Shown: positions 45,785 through 56,777 of the stretch, piece after piece
Position numbering within the stretch: position 1 is the first letter of the stretch
Layout: each line of letters begins with the position of its first letter
Assembly: GCF_001665875.1 (NCBI RefSeq)
Contig: NZ_LZTA01000038.1
Location: 1-64,000, forward strand
Length of the DNA stretch: 64,000 nt
Direction: 5' to 3'
Origin: Mycobacterium sp. 852002-40037_SCH5390672
GTDB lineage: Bacteria; Actinomycetota; Actinomycetes; Mycobacteriales; Mycobacteriaceae
The notes under the pieces: generated by a model
What the model saw: only the letters and a program-made list of their open reading frames with translations
What the model was told of the DNA's origin: nothing
Database searches by the model: none
Translations under genes and position numbers: made by a program

Positions 45785-47980
45785 TTACTCGGGCGCCAGC
45801 CACAGAGCCGACGTGGGCGGAAGCACCAGCAGCGCCGACGCCGGCCGGCCATGCCACGGGTCTTCGGTGGCATCCACGCCGCCCATATTGCCGATCCCCG
45901 AACCGTTGTACACCGTCGCGTCCGTGTTGAGCACCTCGCGCCAGCGCCCCGCCGACGGCAGGCCCAGCCGGTATCCACTGTGCTCGGCACCCGCGAAGTT
46001 GAACACGCACGCCATCACCGACCCGTCCTTGCCGTAGCGCAGGAAACTCAACACGTTGTTGCCCGAATCATTGGCGTCGATCCAGGAGTAGCCGTCGGGC
46101 ACGGTGTCCTGGCTCCACAGCGCCGGGTGACTGCGGTAGATGGCGTTGATGTCGCGGACCAGGCGCAGAACTCCGCTGGAGAACCCCTGCTCGTCGAGCT
46201 GCCACCAATCCAGACCGCGCTCCTCGGACCACTCGGCGCGCTGCCCGAATTCCTGTCCCATGAACAACAATTGCTTGCCCGGGTGCGCCCACTGGTAGGC
46301 GAGCAGGCTGCGCAGTCCGGCCGCCTTGACGTGATTGTTGCCCGGCATCCTGCCCCACAGCGTGCCCTTGCCGTGCACGACCTCGTCATGGCTGATCGGC
46401 AGCACGTAGTTCTCGCTGAAGGCGTAGAGCATCGAGAACGTCATCTCGTGGTGGTGGTAGCTGCGGTGGATCGGATCGCGACTGATGTAGTCGAGGGTGT
46501 CGTGCATCCAGCCCATGTTCCATTTCATCGAGAAGCCCAGGCCGCCAAGGTTTGTCGGCCGTGTCACCCCGGGCCATGAGGTTGACTCCTCGGCGATCGT
46601 GACGATGCCGGGCGCGGCCTTGTGAGCCGTGGCGTTCAGCTCCTGCAGGAATTGCACCGCTTCGAGGTTTTCTCGGCCGCCGTAGATGTTGGGGGTCCAG
46701 CCGCCCTCGGGCCGTGAGTAGTCCAGGTAGAGCATCGAGGCGACCGCGTCGACACGTAGACCGTCGATGTGGAATTCTTCGAGCCAGAACAGTGCGTTGG
46801 CCACCAAGAAGTTACGAACCTCGCGACGGCCGAAGTCGAAAACATAGGTACCCCAGTCGAGTTGCTCACCGCGCTGAGGGTCGGAATGCTCATAGAGCGG
46901 GGTGCCGTCAAAGCGGGCCAGCGCCCACGCGTCCTTGGGGAAGTGTGCGGGAACCCAGTCCACCAGCACGCCGATGCCGGCTTGGTGCAAGGCGTCGACC
47001 AGGGCCCGGAACTCGTCTGGTGTGCCGAATCGAGACGTCGGCGCGTAGTACGACGTCACTTGATAGCCCCACGATCCGGCGAAGGGGTGCTCGGCGACCG
47101 GCAGCAGCTCCACATGGGTGAACCCGTGTTCCACCACGTAATCCGTCAGCTCGCGGGCCAGCTGGCGGTAGTTGAGTCCGGGACGCCAGGAACCCAGGTG
47201 AACCTCGTAGGTGCTCATCGGCTCGAAGACCGGGTTGCGTTGGGGGCGCTCGGACATCCAGTCGGCGTCTTCCCAGGTGTACTCGCTGCGCGTCACCCGG
47301 GATGCGGTGTGCGGCGGCACCTCGGTGGCGAACGCCATCGGATCGGCCCGCTCGGTCACGACGCCATCGGCGCCATGGACACGGAACTTGTACAGCCCCT
47401 CGAGAGGAAAGCCGGGCCAGAACAGTTCCCAGACACCTGATGAGCCCAACACTCGCATCGGCGCTTCGTTACCGTTCCAGCCGTTGAACTCACCGATCAG
47501 GCTGACGCCCTTGGCGTTGGGCGCCCACACGGCAAACGACACTCCGGTGACGACCCCGTCGGCCGTGGTGAACGAACGAGGATGCGCGCCAAGGACTTCC
47601 CAGAGCCGCTCGTGGCGTCCTTCTCCGAACAGGTGCAGGTCGACCTCACCGAGTGTCGGGAGGAAGCGGTACGCGTCGGCGACGACGTACGGTTCGGCAC
47701 CTTCATAGGTGATCTGCAGCCGATAGTCGATCAGGTCGACGAACGGTAAAGCCACGGCGAAAAGACCGGATTCGATGTGCTGCAAAGTAAATCGGTCGTC
47801 GCCGACCAGTGCGACCACTTCGACCGCATGGGGCCGGTAGGCCCGAATGACGGTGTGATCGTCGTATTCGTGGGCGCCCAGAATGCTGTGCGGGTTGTAG
47901 TGCGCGCCGGCGACCAGGCGCGACAGGTCGGCCGGATCGGGCGCCAAGTGCGTCCGAGCGAGTTGGTCGGCTTGGCTCAT
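45785..47980 (-). CDS. glgB: 1,4-alpha-glucan branching enzyme
   Basis: 731 residues, the same as M. tuberculosis. It adds alpha-1,6 branches to the maltosyl polymer made by GlgE. The N-terminal carbohydrate-binding and beta domains ([19 protein letters not shown]) precede the GH13 barrel with [10 protein letters not shown] (nucleophile Asp), IAEES (acid Glu) and [13 protein letters not shown]. The ATG following GGAGGTG was chosen. An ATG nine codons upstream overlaps the glgE stop by four bases and is a real alternative. Confidence 0.95.
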   Translation of the reverse strand: MSQADQLARTHLAPDPADLSRLVAGAHYNPHSILGAHEYDDHTVIRAYRPHAVEVVALVGDDRFTLQHIESGLFAVALPFVDLIDYRLQITYEGAEPYVVADAYRFLPTLGEVDLHLFGEGRHERLWEVLGAHPRSFTTADGVVTGVSFAVWAPNAKGVSLIGEFNGWNGNEAPMRVLGSSGVWELFWPGFPLEGLYKFRVHGADGVVTERADPMAFATEVPPHTASRVTRSEYTWEDADWMSERPQRNPVFEPMSTYEVHLGSWRPGLNYRQLARELTDYVVEHGFTHVELLPVAEHPFAGSWGYQVTSYYAPTSRFGTPDEFRALVDALHQAGIGVLVDWVPAHFPKDAWALARFDGTPLYEHSDPQRGEQLDWGTYVFDFGRREVRNFLVANALFWLEEFHIDGLRVDAVASMLYLDYSRPEGGWTPNIYGGRENLEAVQFLQELNATAHKAAPGIVTIAEESTSWPGVTRPTNLGGLGFSMKWNMGWMHDTLDYISRDPIHRSYHHHEMTFSMLYAFSENYVLPISHDEVVHGKGTLWGRMPGNNHVKAAGLRSLLAYQWAHPGKQLLFMGQEFGQRAEWSEERGLDWWQLDEQGFSSGVLRLVRDINAIYRSHPALWSQDTVPDGYSWIDANDSGNNVLSFLRYGKDGSVMACVFNFAGAEHSGYRLGLPSAGRWREVLNTDATVYNGSGIGNMGGVDATEDPWHGRPASALLVLPPTSALWLAPE

Positions 47981-48003
47981 GTCCCTTTCACCTCCGGTCC
48001 TTT

Positions 48004-50127
48004 TCATCGCCTGCGTAGCAATGTCATTCGAGAGTCATACGGTATGAGTGGCATGTTGATGATGTGGGCCACCGCCTGCCCGGGGTCGATGCGAACGTAA
48101 TTGGATTGTCCCCACTGGAATTCCTGACCGGTGATCTCGTCGCGCACCCAAAAACGCTCGTAGGTCTCCATACCCAAAGCGGCCATATCTAAAAACAGTG
48201 TCGCTTCCTCAGTGCCGAACGCGTTGAGCGTCACCACCACCAACACGCAGTCCCCGGTGGCCGGGTCGAACTTGCTGAAGGCCAGCAACGCGTCGTTGTC
48301 GATGTCGTGAAAGTGGATGGTGCGCAGCTGCTGAAGTGCTGGGTGCACCCGGCGAATTGCGTTGAGCTGTGTGATGAATGGCTCGAGCGATCGTCCTTCG
48401 GCGAGCGCACCCGCGAAATCGCGGGGACGCAACTCGTACTTCTCCGAGTCCAGGTACTCCTCGCTGCCCTCGCGCACCGCACGGTGCTCGAAAAGTTCGT
48501 AACCCGAGTACACGCCCCATGCCGGTCCCATGGTCGCGGCCAGCACCGCGCGGATGGCGAACATGCCGGGCCCGTTGTGCTGCAAGATGGCGTGCAGGAT
48601 GTCGGGGGTGTTCACGAACAGGTTGGGCCGGCGGAAGTCTGCGAGGTTGGCGATGTCGTTGCCGAACTCGGTCAACTCCCACTTCGCCGTGCGCCAGGTG
48701 AAGTAGCTGTAGGACTGCGTGAAGCCCAATTTGGCCAGACCGTACTGCCGCGCCGGTGGCGTGAACGCCTCGGACAAGAACAGCACGTCGGGATCGATGG
48801 CCTTGACCGCGGCGATCAGCCAGGCCCAGAAGTCCGGCGGCTTGGTGTGCGGGTTGTCGACGCGAAAGAACTTGACGCCGTGGTCCATCCAGTGCCGGAC
48901 CACGCGCAGCACCTCGTCGTAGAGCCCCGCCGGGTCGTTGTCGAAGTTGATCGGATAGATGTCCTGGTATTTCTTCGGCGGGTTCTCCGCGTAAGCGATG
49001 GTGCCGTCGGGCAATTCGGTGAACCAGTTGCGATGATCGCGCGCCCAGGGATGATCCGGTGCGCACTGCAGCGCCAGATCCAGCGCCACCTCCATGCCCA
49101 ACTCGCGGGTCGCCGCGACGAAGGCATCGAAGTCCTCGATGGTGCCCAGCTCCGGGTGGACGGCGTCATGGCCGCCCTCGTCGCTGCCGATTGCCCAGGG
49201 GGACCCCACATCTGTCGGCGCTGCGGTCGGGGAGTTGTTGCGTCCCTTGCGATGTACCTTGCCGATCGGGTGGATCGGCGGCAGGTAGACGATGTCGAAT
49301 CCCATTGCCGCGATACGCGGAAGCTGGGCCGCTGCGGTGGCGAAGGTGCCGTGCACGGGGTTGCCCTCGGCGTCCCAGCCACCGGTCGAGCGGGGAAACA
49401 TCTCATACCAGGAGCCGAACCGGGCCAGCGGCCGGTCCACCCAGACGCCGAACTGCTCGCCCCGGGTGACGAGATCGCGCAGCGGGTAGTCCGCCAGGAT
49501 TTCTTCGATCTCGGGCCCCAGCGCCAGCGCGGTGCGGGTGACCGGATCTCCGGGCTTGCGCAGCGCGGCGGCGGCGGTCAGCAGCGGCTCGCGCAGCGCG
49601 CGGGGCACGCCGGTCGCCGCGCGCTCGAACAACCCGGCGCCGACCAGAAGATCATTGGACAGTTCGGTCTCGCCCTGACCGGCGTCCAGCTTGGCGACCA
49701 GTCCGTGCCGCCACGAGTGAATAGGGTCGCCCCACCCGTCGACTCGGAACGTCCACAGCCCGACCTGATCGGGGGTGAACTGACCGTGGAAAACGTAGGG
49801 CTCCAGACCCATCGTCATCGGGAGCAACAGCGGCTTGATGCGTTGCTGGTCGACCTTGCCGTCGCGTTGGGTCACCGGCTTTGTCGGCGCCTGGACCGCC
49901 TTGATTCGGCGAGTCTCGGTTACCTGCGGATAGCCGGGTCCGAGGTAGCGCACGACCAGGGTCGCCGCGACGGCCTCGTGGCCTTCTCGCCATACCGCGG
50001 CGCTGACCGGCACGACCTCGCCGACCACGGCCTTCGCGGGATATGCGCCACAGGAAACGACCGGTTGGACGTTATCGATCTCGACACGACCGGGCACCAC
50101 CACTCCGTTCCGATTGTGTGCGGCCAA
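48004..50127 (-). CDS. glgE: Maltose-1-phosphate maltosyltransferase
   Basis: 707 residues. It extends alpha-1,4-glucans using maltose-1-phosphate, the key step of the GlgE pathway that is essential in M. tuberculosis because the phosphosugar is toxic. The GH13_3 barrel shows [18 protein letters not shown], nucleophile Asp in [12 protein letters not shown] and acid Glu in FLSEAFTPP. The start is uncertain: this is a TTG; GTG codons near [10 protein letters not shown], about ten codons in and preceded by GGAG, are alternatives. It is directly followed by glgB and divergent from glgP. Confidence 0.94.
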   Translation of the reverse strand: MAAHNRNGVVVPGRVEIDNVQPVVSCGAYPAKAVVGEVVPVSAAVWREGHEAVAATLVVRYLGPGYPQVTETRRIKAVQAPTKPVTQRDGKVDQQRIKPLLLPMTMGLEPYVFHGQFTPDQVGLWTFRVDGWGDPIHSWRHGLVAKLDAGQGETELSNDLLVGAGLFERAATGVPRALREPLLTAAAALRKPGDPVTRTALALGPEIEEILADYPLRDLVTRGEQFGVWVDRPLARFGSWYEMFPRSTGGWDAEGNPVHGTFATAAAQLPRIAAMGFDIVYLPPIHPIGKVHRKGRNNSPTAAPTDVGSPWAIGSDEGGHDAVHPELGTIEDFDAFVAATRELGMEVALDLALQCAPDHPWARDHRNWFTELPDGTIAYAENPPKKYQDIYPINFDNDPAGLYDEVLRVVRHWMDHGVKFFRVDNPHTKPPDFWAWLIAAVKAIDPDVLFLSEAFTPPARQYGLAKLGFTQSYSYFTWRTAKWELTEFGNDIANLADFRRPNLFVNTPDILHAILQHNGPGMFAIRAVLAATMGPAWGVYSGYELFEHRAVREGSEEYLDSEKYELRPRDFAGALAEGRSLEPFITQLNAIRRVHPALQQLRTIHFHDIDNDALLAFSKFDPATGDCVLVVVTLNAFGTEEATLFLDMAALGMETYERFWVRDEITGQEFQWGQSNYVRIDPGQAVAHIINMPLIPYDSRMTLLRRR

Positions 50128-50324
50128 GCCCGCGGTGTGCTCCGTGCGGAATGCCGCTCGTCGGGAAACTCGCTGTCGTGGGGAAACTTTCTAGGTGGGG
50201 AAGCATCGTTGCGACCCCGATAACTACTCGATACCCACCCTAGTCTCCGGTCACACACCGCCGAGGAAATGCGGTGCGTCCTGTCGCCGTGCACGGGCCG
50301 GGAACCTCAGTAAGGTAGGGACGC

Positions 50325-52985
50325 GTGAAAGCCCTCCGCAGGTTTACCGTCCGTGCTCATCTTCCGGAGCGTCTGACCGCACTGGACCAGCTGTCGACCA
50401 ACTTGCGATGGTCGTGGGACACGCCCACTCAGGAGCTTTTCGCGACGATCGACCCGCACCTGTGGCAGCGGTGCGGCAGCGATCCGGTGGCGTTGCTGGG
50501 CGCGGTCGAACCGGCGCGGCTTGACGAGTTGGCGCTCGATGAGGCGTTCCTGAACCGGCTCGACGCGCTGACCGCCGATCTGAACGACTACCTGAGCCGC
50601 CCGCTGTGGTATCAGCAGCAGCAGGAGCAACGTGCCGAGATGCCGGCCGCCATCGCCTACTTCTCGATGGAGTTCGGCGTCGCCGAGGTGCTGCCCAACT
50701 ACTCCGGTGGCTTGGGAATTCTTGCCGGTGACCACCTGAAGTCCGCGTCCGATCTGGGCGTGCCGCTGATAGCGGTGGGCCTTTACTACCGCTCGGGGTA
50801 CTTCCGGCAGTCGTTGACCGCCGACGGCTGGCAGAACGAGACCTATCCGTCGCTGGACCCGCAGGGCCTGCCGCTGCGGCTGCTCACCGATTCGACCGGC
50901 GAGCCGGCTTTGGTCGAGCTGATACTGCCGGACGCCGCGCAGCTGCACGCCCGGATCTGGGTCGCCCAGGTCGGCAGGGTTCCGCTGCTGTTGCTCGATT
51001 CCGACGTCCCTGAGAACGAGCACGATCTGCGCGGCGTCACCGATCGCCTGTATGGGGGCGACCAGGAACACCGGATGAGGCAGGAGATCCTGGCCGGCAT
51101 CGGCGGGGTGCGGGCGATCCGGGCCTTCACCGACATCCACGGCCTGCCCGCCCCCGAGGTGTTCCACATGAACGAGGGCCACGCGGGTTTCCTCGGAGCG
51201 GAACGCATTCGCGAGCTGATGACCGGTTCGGGATTGGACTTCGACACCGCGCTGACGGTGGTGCGATCCAGCACGGTGTTCACTACCCACACCCCGGTAC
51301 CCGCCGGCATCGACAGGTTCCCCATCGAGATGGTGCGGCTGTACTTCGACGACCATGCGGGCGACGAAGCGAAATCCGGTGAGAAGGCCCCGAGATCGGA
51401 TGCCAACGCTGCGCCCGTGTTGCTACCGGGGGTGCCGACGGCTCACATCCTGGCGCTCGGCGCCGAGGACGACCCCGCCAAATTCAACATGGCTCACATG
51501 GGTCTGCGGCTGGCCCAGCGCGCCAACGGTGTGTCGTCGCTGCACGGCCGGGTGAGTCGGTCCATGTTCAACGAACTGTGGCCGGGCTTCGACGCGCGTG
51601 AGGTGCCGATCGGCTCGATTACCAACGGAGTTCACGCGCGCACCTGGGCGGCACCGCAATGGCTGCAGCTGGGTCGCGAGCTCGCCGGGTCGGATTCGTT
51701 CAGCGATCCGGGCGTGTGGCTGCGGCTCAAACAAGTCGACCCGGGACACCTGTGGTGGATCCGCTCGCAACTGAGGTCCCTGCTGGTCGACGACGTTCGG
51801 CAGCGGCTGCGCCGCTCATGGCTCGAGCGAGGCGCTTCGGACGCTGAATTGGGTTGGATCGCAACTGCATTCGATCCCGAGGTGTTGACCATCGGGTTCG
51901 CCCGGCGGGTGCCGACGTATAAGCGGCTCACGCTGATGCTGCGTGATCCGGACCGCCTGGAACAGCTGCTGCTCGACCGGGAACGGCCGATTCAGTTGAT
52001 CGTGGCCGGTAAATCGCACCCGGCCGACGACGGTGGAAAAGCGTTGATACAGCAGGTGGTGCGCTTTGCCGACCGGCCCGAAGTGCGCCACCGCATCGCG
52101 TTTTTGCCCGACTACGACATGTCGATGGCGCGCCTGCTGTATTGGGGCTGCGACGTCTGGCTGAACAATCCGCTGCGTCCGTTGGAGGCTTGCGGCACTT
52201 CGGGAATGAAGAGCGCACTCAACGGCGGACTGAACCTGTCCATCCGCGATGGCTGGTGGGACGAATGGTACGACGGCGAAAACGGTTGGGAGATACCGTC
52301 TGCCGACGGCGTGGCCGACGAGGACCGGCGCGACGACCTGGAGTCCAGCGGGCTCTACACGCTGCTCGAAGAGGCCGTGGCACCGAAGTTCTACGAACGC
52401 GATGAACACGGCGTGCCGCCCCGCTGGATCGAAATGGTGCGCCACACCGTGCAGACGCTCGGCCCAAAAGTGCTGGCGTCGCGCATGGTGCGCGACTACG
52501 TCGAGCAGTACTACACGCCCGCGGCGCAGTCGCTGCGCAAGACGATCGCACCCGCCGACGGCGCCGAAGACGCGGCGAGTGGCGCCGAATTCGGCGCGGC
52601 CCGTGAGCTGGCCGCGTACCGCCGGCGAGCCCACGAGGCGTGGCCCAAGATCGTCATCACCGACGTCGACAGCACCGGCCTGCCGGACAGTCCGGTGCTC
52701 GGCTCCAAGCTGACGCTGACCGCCACCGTCCAGCTGGCCGGGCTGGCGCCCGACGAGGTCACGGTCCAGGCGCTGGTGGGCCGGGTGGACGCCGGCGACG
52801 CACTGCTGGAGCCGATCACCGTCGAGATGTCCTACACCGGCACCGCCGAGGGCGGCAACCAGGTCTTCTCGACGACGACGCCGCTGCCGCTGGCCGGATC
52901 GGTCGGCTACACGGTGCGTGTGCTGCCCCACAATCCGATGCTGGCGGCGAGCAACGAGCTCGGTCTGGTCACCCTGGCCCGCTAG
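50325..52985 (+). CDS. glgP: Alpha-glucan (glycogen) phosphorylase
   Basis: 886 residues, the actinobacterial GlgP type. It releases glucose-1-phosphate from alpha-glucan ends. The PLP-binding lysine is in EACGTSGMKSALNGG; the phosphate site includes FARRVPTYKRLTLML. An N-terminal DUF3417 region (VRAHLPERLTALDQLS) and a C-terminal beta domain are present. A TAAGGT box lies 8 nt before the GTG start. The gene faces away from glgE-glgB, so synthesis and breakdown of the polymer share one 197-bp control region. Confidence 0.95.
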   Translation: MKALRRFTVRAHLPERLTALDQLSTNLRWSWDTPTQELFATIDPHLWQRCGSDPVALLGAVEPARLDELALDEAFLNRLDALTADLNDYLSRPLWYQQQQEQRAEMPAAIAYFSMEFGVAEVLPNYSGGLGILAGDHLKSASDLGVPLIAVGLYYRSGYFRQSLTADGWQNETYPSLDPQGLPLRLLTDSTGEPALVELILPDAAQLHARIWVAQVGRVPLLLLDSDVPENEHDLRGVTDRLYGGDQEHRMRQEILAGIGGVRAIRAFTDIHGLPAPEVFHMNEGHAGFLGAERIRELMTGSGLDFDTALTVVRSSTVFTTHTPVPAGIDRFPIEMVRLYFDDHAGDEAKSGEKAPRSDANAAPVLLPGVPTAHILALGAEDDPAKFNMAHMGLRLAQRANGVSSLHGRVSRSMFNELWPGFDAREVPIGSITNGVHARTWAAPQWLQLGRELAGSDSFSDPGVWLRLKQVDPGHLWWIRSQLRSLLVDDVRQRLRRSWLERGASDAELGWIATAFDPEVLTIGFARRVPTYKRLTLMLRDPDRLEQLLLDRERPIQLIVAGKSHPADDGGKALIQQVVRFADRPEVRHRIAFLPDYDMSMARLLYWGCDVWLNNPLRPLEACGTSGMKSALNGGLNLSIRDGWWDEWYDGENGWEIPSADGVADEDRRDDLESSGLYTLLEEAVAPKFYERDEHGVPPRWIEMVRHTVQTLGPKVLASRMVRDYVEQYYTPAAQSLRKTIAPADGAEDAASGAEFGAARELAAYRRRAHEAWPKIVITDVDSTGLPDSPVLGSKLTLTATVQLAGLAPDEVTVQALVGRVDAGDALLEPITVEMSYTGTAEGGNQVFSTTTPLPLAGSVGYTVRVLPHNPMLAASNELGLVTLAR

Positions 52986-52994
52986 CCGGACCGG

Positions 52995-54998
52995 TCAGGT
53001 CGACAGGCCCTCCTCCGACGACGGCGCGGTGCGCAGTCGCTGCAACGCCTGGCGCACCTGCTCGCCGTTGGTGGTCTGCCAGAACGGCGGCAACGATGCC
53101 CGCAGGTAGCCGCCGTAGCCGGCGGTGACCATGCGCGAGTCGAGCACCGCAACCACTCCGCGATCGGTGACGCGGCGCAGCAGCCGCCCAGATCCCTGCG
53201 CCAGCAGCAATGCGGCGTGGCTCGCCGCGACGGCCATGAAACCATTGCCGCCGCGCGCGGCGACCGCGCGCTGTCGCGCGCCCAGCAGGGGGTCGTCGGG
53301 CCGGGGAAACGGGATGCGGTCGATCAGCACCAACGACAGCGACGGTCCGGGCACATCGACGCCCTGCCACAGCGACAGGGTGCCGAACAGGGACGTCTGA
53401 GGGTCAGCGCTGAACTGTTCGACGAGCGCCGACGTGCTGTCGTCGCCCTGACACAGCACCGGTGTCGACAGGCGTTCGCGCATGGCCTCGGCCGCCGCCC
53501 GGGCCGCCCGCATCGACGAGAACAGCCCCAGGGTGCGCCCTTGCGCGGCGGTGATGAGTTCGGCGATTTCGCTCAGTTGCTCGGCCGAGCCGGTGCCGTC
53601 GCGTCCCGGCGGCGGCAGGTGCGCGGCCACGTACAGGATTCCGGCTTTGGCGTGCTGGAACGGCGACCCCACGTCCAGGCCGCGCCACCGCGCGTCGTCG
53701 TCGTCCTCGGCGGTCAGCCCCCAGGCGGTGGCCATGGCGTCAAAAGAGCCGCCGATGGTCAGCGTCGCCGACGTCAGCACCACCGTCGAACGCGAGAACA
53801 CCCGGGACCGCAGCAGGTCGGCGACCGACAGCGGCGCCACCCGCAACACCGGACGCGGTGATCCCCTGACCTCCTCGTGCTCCAGCCACACGACGTCGGT
53901 GCGATCGGGGATCGCCGGGCCGAACGATGCCAGCACGCGCGACGCGGTGTCCGATATCTCGCTCAGTGCCGCAACGGCTTCCGCGCGAGCCGACGCCGCC
54001 TTGGGGTCGTTCGTGTTGTCGATCGCGGAACGCGCCGCGGTCGCCGCGTCGCGCAACGCGGTCAGGTACGTCGCCAGCTCCTCGTCGAGGCGGTCGATCC
54101 GGCCCGGTGTGCCGTCGTGGATGAGCGAGGCGAAGTTGGCCGTCGTCGCCTCCAGGCGCTGGATCAGTTCCGGGTCCACCAATCGGCCGATCCGCCGGGC
54201 GGCCACACCGAGGGAGGCCGACGTCAGCTCCGCGGTGGCCACCGACGTCACCCGATCCACCAGCTCGTGCGCTTCGTCGACGACCAGCAGCGCATGTTCG
54301 GGCAGCACCGCCGATTCGGCCACCGCGTCGATGGCCAGCAACGCATGGTTGGTGACCACGACATCGGCCCGGCCGGCCTGACCTCTGGCCCGTTCTGAGA
54401 AGCACTCGGTACCGAACGGGCAGCGGGCCACGCCGAGGCATTCCCGGGCGGACACGCTGACCTGCGACCAGGATCGGTCCGGCACGCCGGGCTTGAGATC
54501 GTCGCGGTCACCGGATTCGGTGCTCGACGCCCATTCGGTGAGCCGTTGCACGTCGCGGCCCAGGGCGCTGACGGCCATCGGGTTGAACAGCTCCTCCTGC
54601 GGCCGGTCGTCGCCTTCTTCACCGTCAGCCGCCGCGCCATTGTGAATCTTGTTCAAGCACAGATAGTTTCGCCGGCCTTTGAGCAGCGCGAACTGCGGGC
54701 GGCGCGGCAGCGCATCGGCGAGTGAATCGACCAGCCGGGGCAGATCGCGATCCACGAGCTGGCGCTGCAGGGCGATCGTGGCCGTGGACACGACGACGGG
54801 GGAGTCATCGTCAAGAGCGTGGACGATCGCGGGCACCAGATATGCGAGCGATTTGCCGGTACCGGTGCCGGCCTGCACCACCAGGTGTTCCCGGGTGGCA
54901 AATGCCCGTGCCACCGCGGCGGCCATCTCCTGTTGGCCGCTGCGTTCACTGCCGCCGAGCGCGGCCACGGCGGTGGCCAGCAACTCGGACACGGACAC
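52995..54998 (-). CDS. dinG: DinG-family ATP-dependent helicase
   Basis: 667 residues. It is an XPD-like 5'-3' helicase acting on unusual DNA structures. Motifs: Walker A GTGTGKS, the DEAH box VVDEAHELVDR, and C-terminal GSGRLLRRVTDRGVVAVLD. The iron-sulfur cluster cysteines are seen in NYLCLNK and ECLGVARCPFGTECF. The frame is open far upstream into pncB; the GTG before SVSELLATAV fits the family N-terminus best. The gap to pncB contains a tandem hairpin repeat. Confidence 0.92.
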   Translation of the reverse strand: MSVSELLATAVAALGGSERSGQQEMAAAVARAFATREHLVVQAGTGTGKSLAYLVPAIVHALDDDSPVVVSTATIALQRQLVDRDLPRLVDSLADALPRRPQFALLKGRRNYLCLNKIHNGAAADGEEGDDRPQEELFNPMAVSALGRDVQRLTEWASSTESGDRDDLKPGVPDRSWSQVSVSARECLGVARCPFGTECFSERARGQAGRADVVVTNHALLAIDAVAESAVLPEHALLVVDEAHELVDRVTSVATAELTSASLGVAARRIGRLVDPELIQRLEATTANFASLIHDGTPGRIDRLDEELATYLTALRDAATAARSAIDNTNDPKAASARAEAVAALSEISDTASRVLASFGPAIPDRTDVVWLEHEEVRGSPRPVLRVAPLSVADLLRSRVFSRSTVVLTSATLTIGGSFDAMATAWGLTAEDDDDARWRGLDVGSPFQHAKAGILYVAAHLPPPGRDGTGSAEQLSEIAELITAAQGRTLGLFSSMRAARAAAEAMRERLSTPVLCQGDDSTSALVEQFSADPQTSLFGTLSLWQGVDVPGPSLSLVLIDRIPFPRPDDPLLGARQRAVAARGGNGFMAVAASHAALLLAQGSGRLLRRVTDRGVVAVLDSRMVTAGYGGYLRASLPPFWQTTNGEQVRQALQRLRTAPSSEEGLST

Positions 54999-55020
54999 GT
55001 CGGACGTGGCTACCCTCTTC

Positions 55021-55073
55021 GCATCTTGGGGCGGTGCTATCCGCCGGGCATCGTTGGGCGGTGCTACCGCCGG
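55021..55073. repeat. Tandem 26-27-bp repeat, each copy holding a hairpin
   Basis: Two near-identical units begin GCATC and contain GGCGG-tgctat-CCGCC (55030-55045) and GGCGGT-gct-ACCGCC (55057-55071). The second unit covers the pncB stop codon. It could act as a processing or termination signal between pncB and dinG, or vary in copy number between strains. Confidence 0.6.
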
Positions 55074-56380
55074 CCGGCGGGAATCTGCGTCGTCGTGACC
55101 GCGGGATCGCCGTGCGACAAGTTCAATCCCTCCCACGGCAGACTGCGCAGCCCGGAAGTTACCAGTTCGCGCGCCGCGGCGAGGTTCGGTTTGGACACCA
55201 GCTCGCCACCACGCACCAGCGGGACGGTCAACAGCCGGGCCGGTTCGGAGACGGTCGGCCGATGGCCGGCGGGATACACCACCTCCTCGATGATGATGCC
55301 GGAGCCGCGCGACAGGCGCAGCGCCTCCTTACGTCCGCCATGGGATCCCTTGTGGCTGCTGCGCTTTTGCACCGCCATGCCGTCCACCTCGACGAGTTTG
55401 TAGACCATGTTGGCCGTCGGGGCACCCGATCCCGTCACCAGCGATGTGCCCACGCCGTAACTGTCCACCGGCTCGGCGGCCAGCCCCGCGATGGAGAACT
55501 CGTCGAGGTCACCGGAGACCACGATGCGAGTCCGGGTGGCTCCGAGCCCGTCGAGCTGTTCACGCACCTGGCGGGCCAGCACGCCCAGCTCGCCGGAGTC
55601 GATGCGCACCGCCCCGAGCCCGGTGCCGGCGGCGGCCACGGCGTTGGCCACACCGGTCGTCACGTCATAGGTGTCGACCAAAAGGGTGGTGTCCACGCCG
55701 AGCGCTTCGACCTGCGCCCGGAATGCCGCCAACTCGGTCGATTCCGTAGGGGAGTCGGCGCGGGCGTGCAGCATGGTGAACGCGTGCGCCGACGTGCCCT
55801 CGGCGGGGATTCCGTAGCAGCGCTGCGCCTCCAGGTTGGAGGACGCTTCGAAGCCGGCGATGTAGGCGGCGCGGGCCGCGGCGACCGCGGCCTGTTCGTG
55901 GGTTCGCCGCGACCCCATCTCGATCAGCGGACGCCCCCTGGCCGCGCTCACCATGCGCGCCGCGGCGGACGCCACCGCGGTGTCGTGATTGAAAATCGAC
56001 AGTGCCAGCGTCTCGAGCACCACGCATTCGGCGAATGTCCCGCTCACCGACAGCACCGGGGATCCGGGGAAGTACAGCTCGCCTTCGGCGTAGCCGTCGA
56101 TGTCACCGCTGAACCGGAATTCGCGCAAGTACCGCAACGTATCTGGGTCGAGGAATTGCCCCAGCGATTGGCACGCCTGGTCATCGAAGGTGAACTGCGG
56201 CAGCGCCTCGAGCAGCCGGCCGGTTCCGGCGACCACGCCGTAGCGGCGCCCTTCGGGAAGTCGGCGGGCGAAAAGCTCGAAGGTGGTCCGTCGATCGGCG
56301 CTGCCGTCTCGCAGCGCCGCCGCCAGCATCGTCAGCTCGTACTTGTCGGTCAATAGCCCAGTAACGACCTGGTCGTTCAT
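55064..56380 (-). CDS. pncB: Nicotinate phosphoribosyltransferase
   Basis: 438 residues. It joins nicotinate and PRPP to form nicotinate mononucleotide in NAD salvage. The N-terminal GLLTDKYELTMLAAAL is the family signature, with LVDTYDVTTGVANAV and VRIDSGEL lining the PRPP site and SSHKGSHGGRKEAL near the C-terminus. It corresponds by position to pncB1 (Rv1330c). A TACCGT box lies 6 nt upstream of the ATG, so it may be leaderless. Confidence 0.96.
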   Translation of the reverse strand: MNDQVVTGLLTDKYELTMLAAALRDGSADRRTTFELFARRLPEGRRYGVVAGTGRLLEALPQFTFDDQACQSLGQFLDPDTLRYLREFRFSGDIDGYAEGELYFPGSPVLSVSGTFAECVVLETLALSIFNHDTAVASAAARMVSAARGRPLIEMGSRRTHEQAAVAAARAAYIAGFEASSNLEAQRCYGIPAEGTSAHAFTMLHARADSPTESTELAAFRAQVEALGVDTTLLVDTYDVTTGVANAVAAAGTGLGAVRIDSGELGVLARQVREQLDGLGATRTRIVVSGDLDEFSIAGLAAEPVDSYGVGTSLVTGSGAPTANMVYKLVEVDGMAVQKRSSHKGSHGGRKEALRLSRGSGIIIEEVVYPAGHRPTVSEPARLLTVPLVRGGELVSKPNLAAARELVTSGLRSLPWEGLNLSHGDPAVTTTQIPAGRR

Positions 56381-56447
56381 TCCATAACGGTATCGGCTGC
56401 CATCAGGGGGTCGGTAACCTCATCCCACCCTCGGTATCGTGTAGGCC

Positions 56448-56753
56448 ATGGTTGTTATGTCAGCGCCCACTAAGCCGGGCACTACAGGACAACGAGAGTC
56501 CGCCCCGGTAGAAGCCACTACCAGTCCGTGGGTCACGATCGTCTGGGATGACCCCGTCAACCTGATGACCTATGTGACGTATGTGTTCCAGAAGTTGTTC
56601 GGCTATAGCGAGCCGCACGCCACCAAGCTGATGCTGCAGGTGCACAACGAAGGCAAGGCCGTGGTGTCAGCCGGCAGCCGGGAGTCCATGGAAGTCGATG
56701 TGTCCAAGCTGCACGCCGCCGGTTTGTGGGCGACGATGCAGCAGGACCGCTGA
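56448..56753 (+). CDS. clpS: ClpS adaptor protein
   Basis: 101 residues. It delivers N-degron substrates to ClpC1P. The core [20 protein letters not shown] contains the acidic pair that reads N-terminal residues, and [17 protein letters not shown] is the second conserved block. A TATCGT box lies 7 nt before the ATG. It is followed by two conserved genes in the same direction. Confidence 0.96.
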   Translation: MVVMSAPTKPGTTGQRESAPVEATTSPWVTIVWDDPVNLMTYVTYVFQKLFGYSEPHATKLMLQVHNEGKAVVSAGSRESMEVDVSKLHAAGLWATMQQDR

Positions 56754-56777
56754 CGTTCGAGGCGCTGGCGATTCCCG

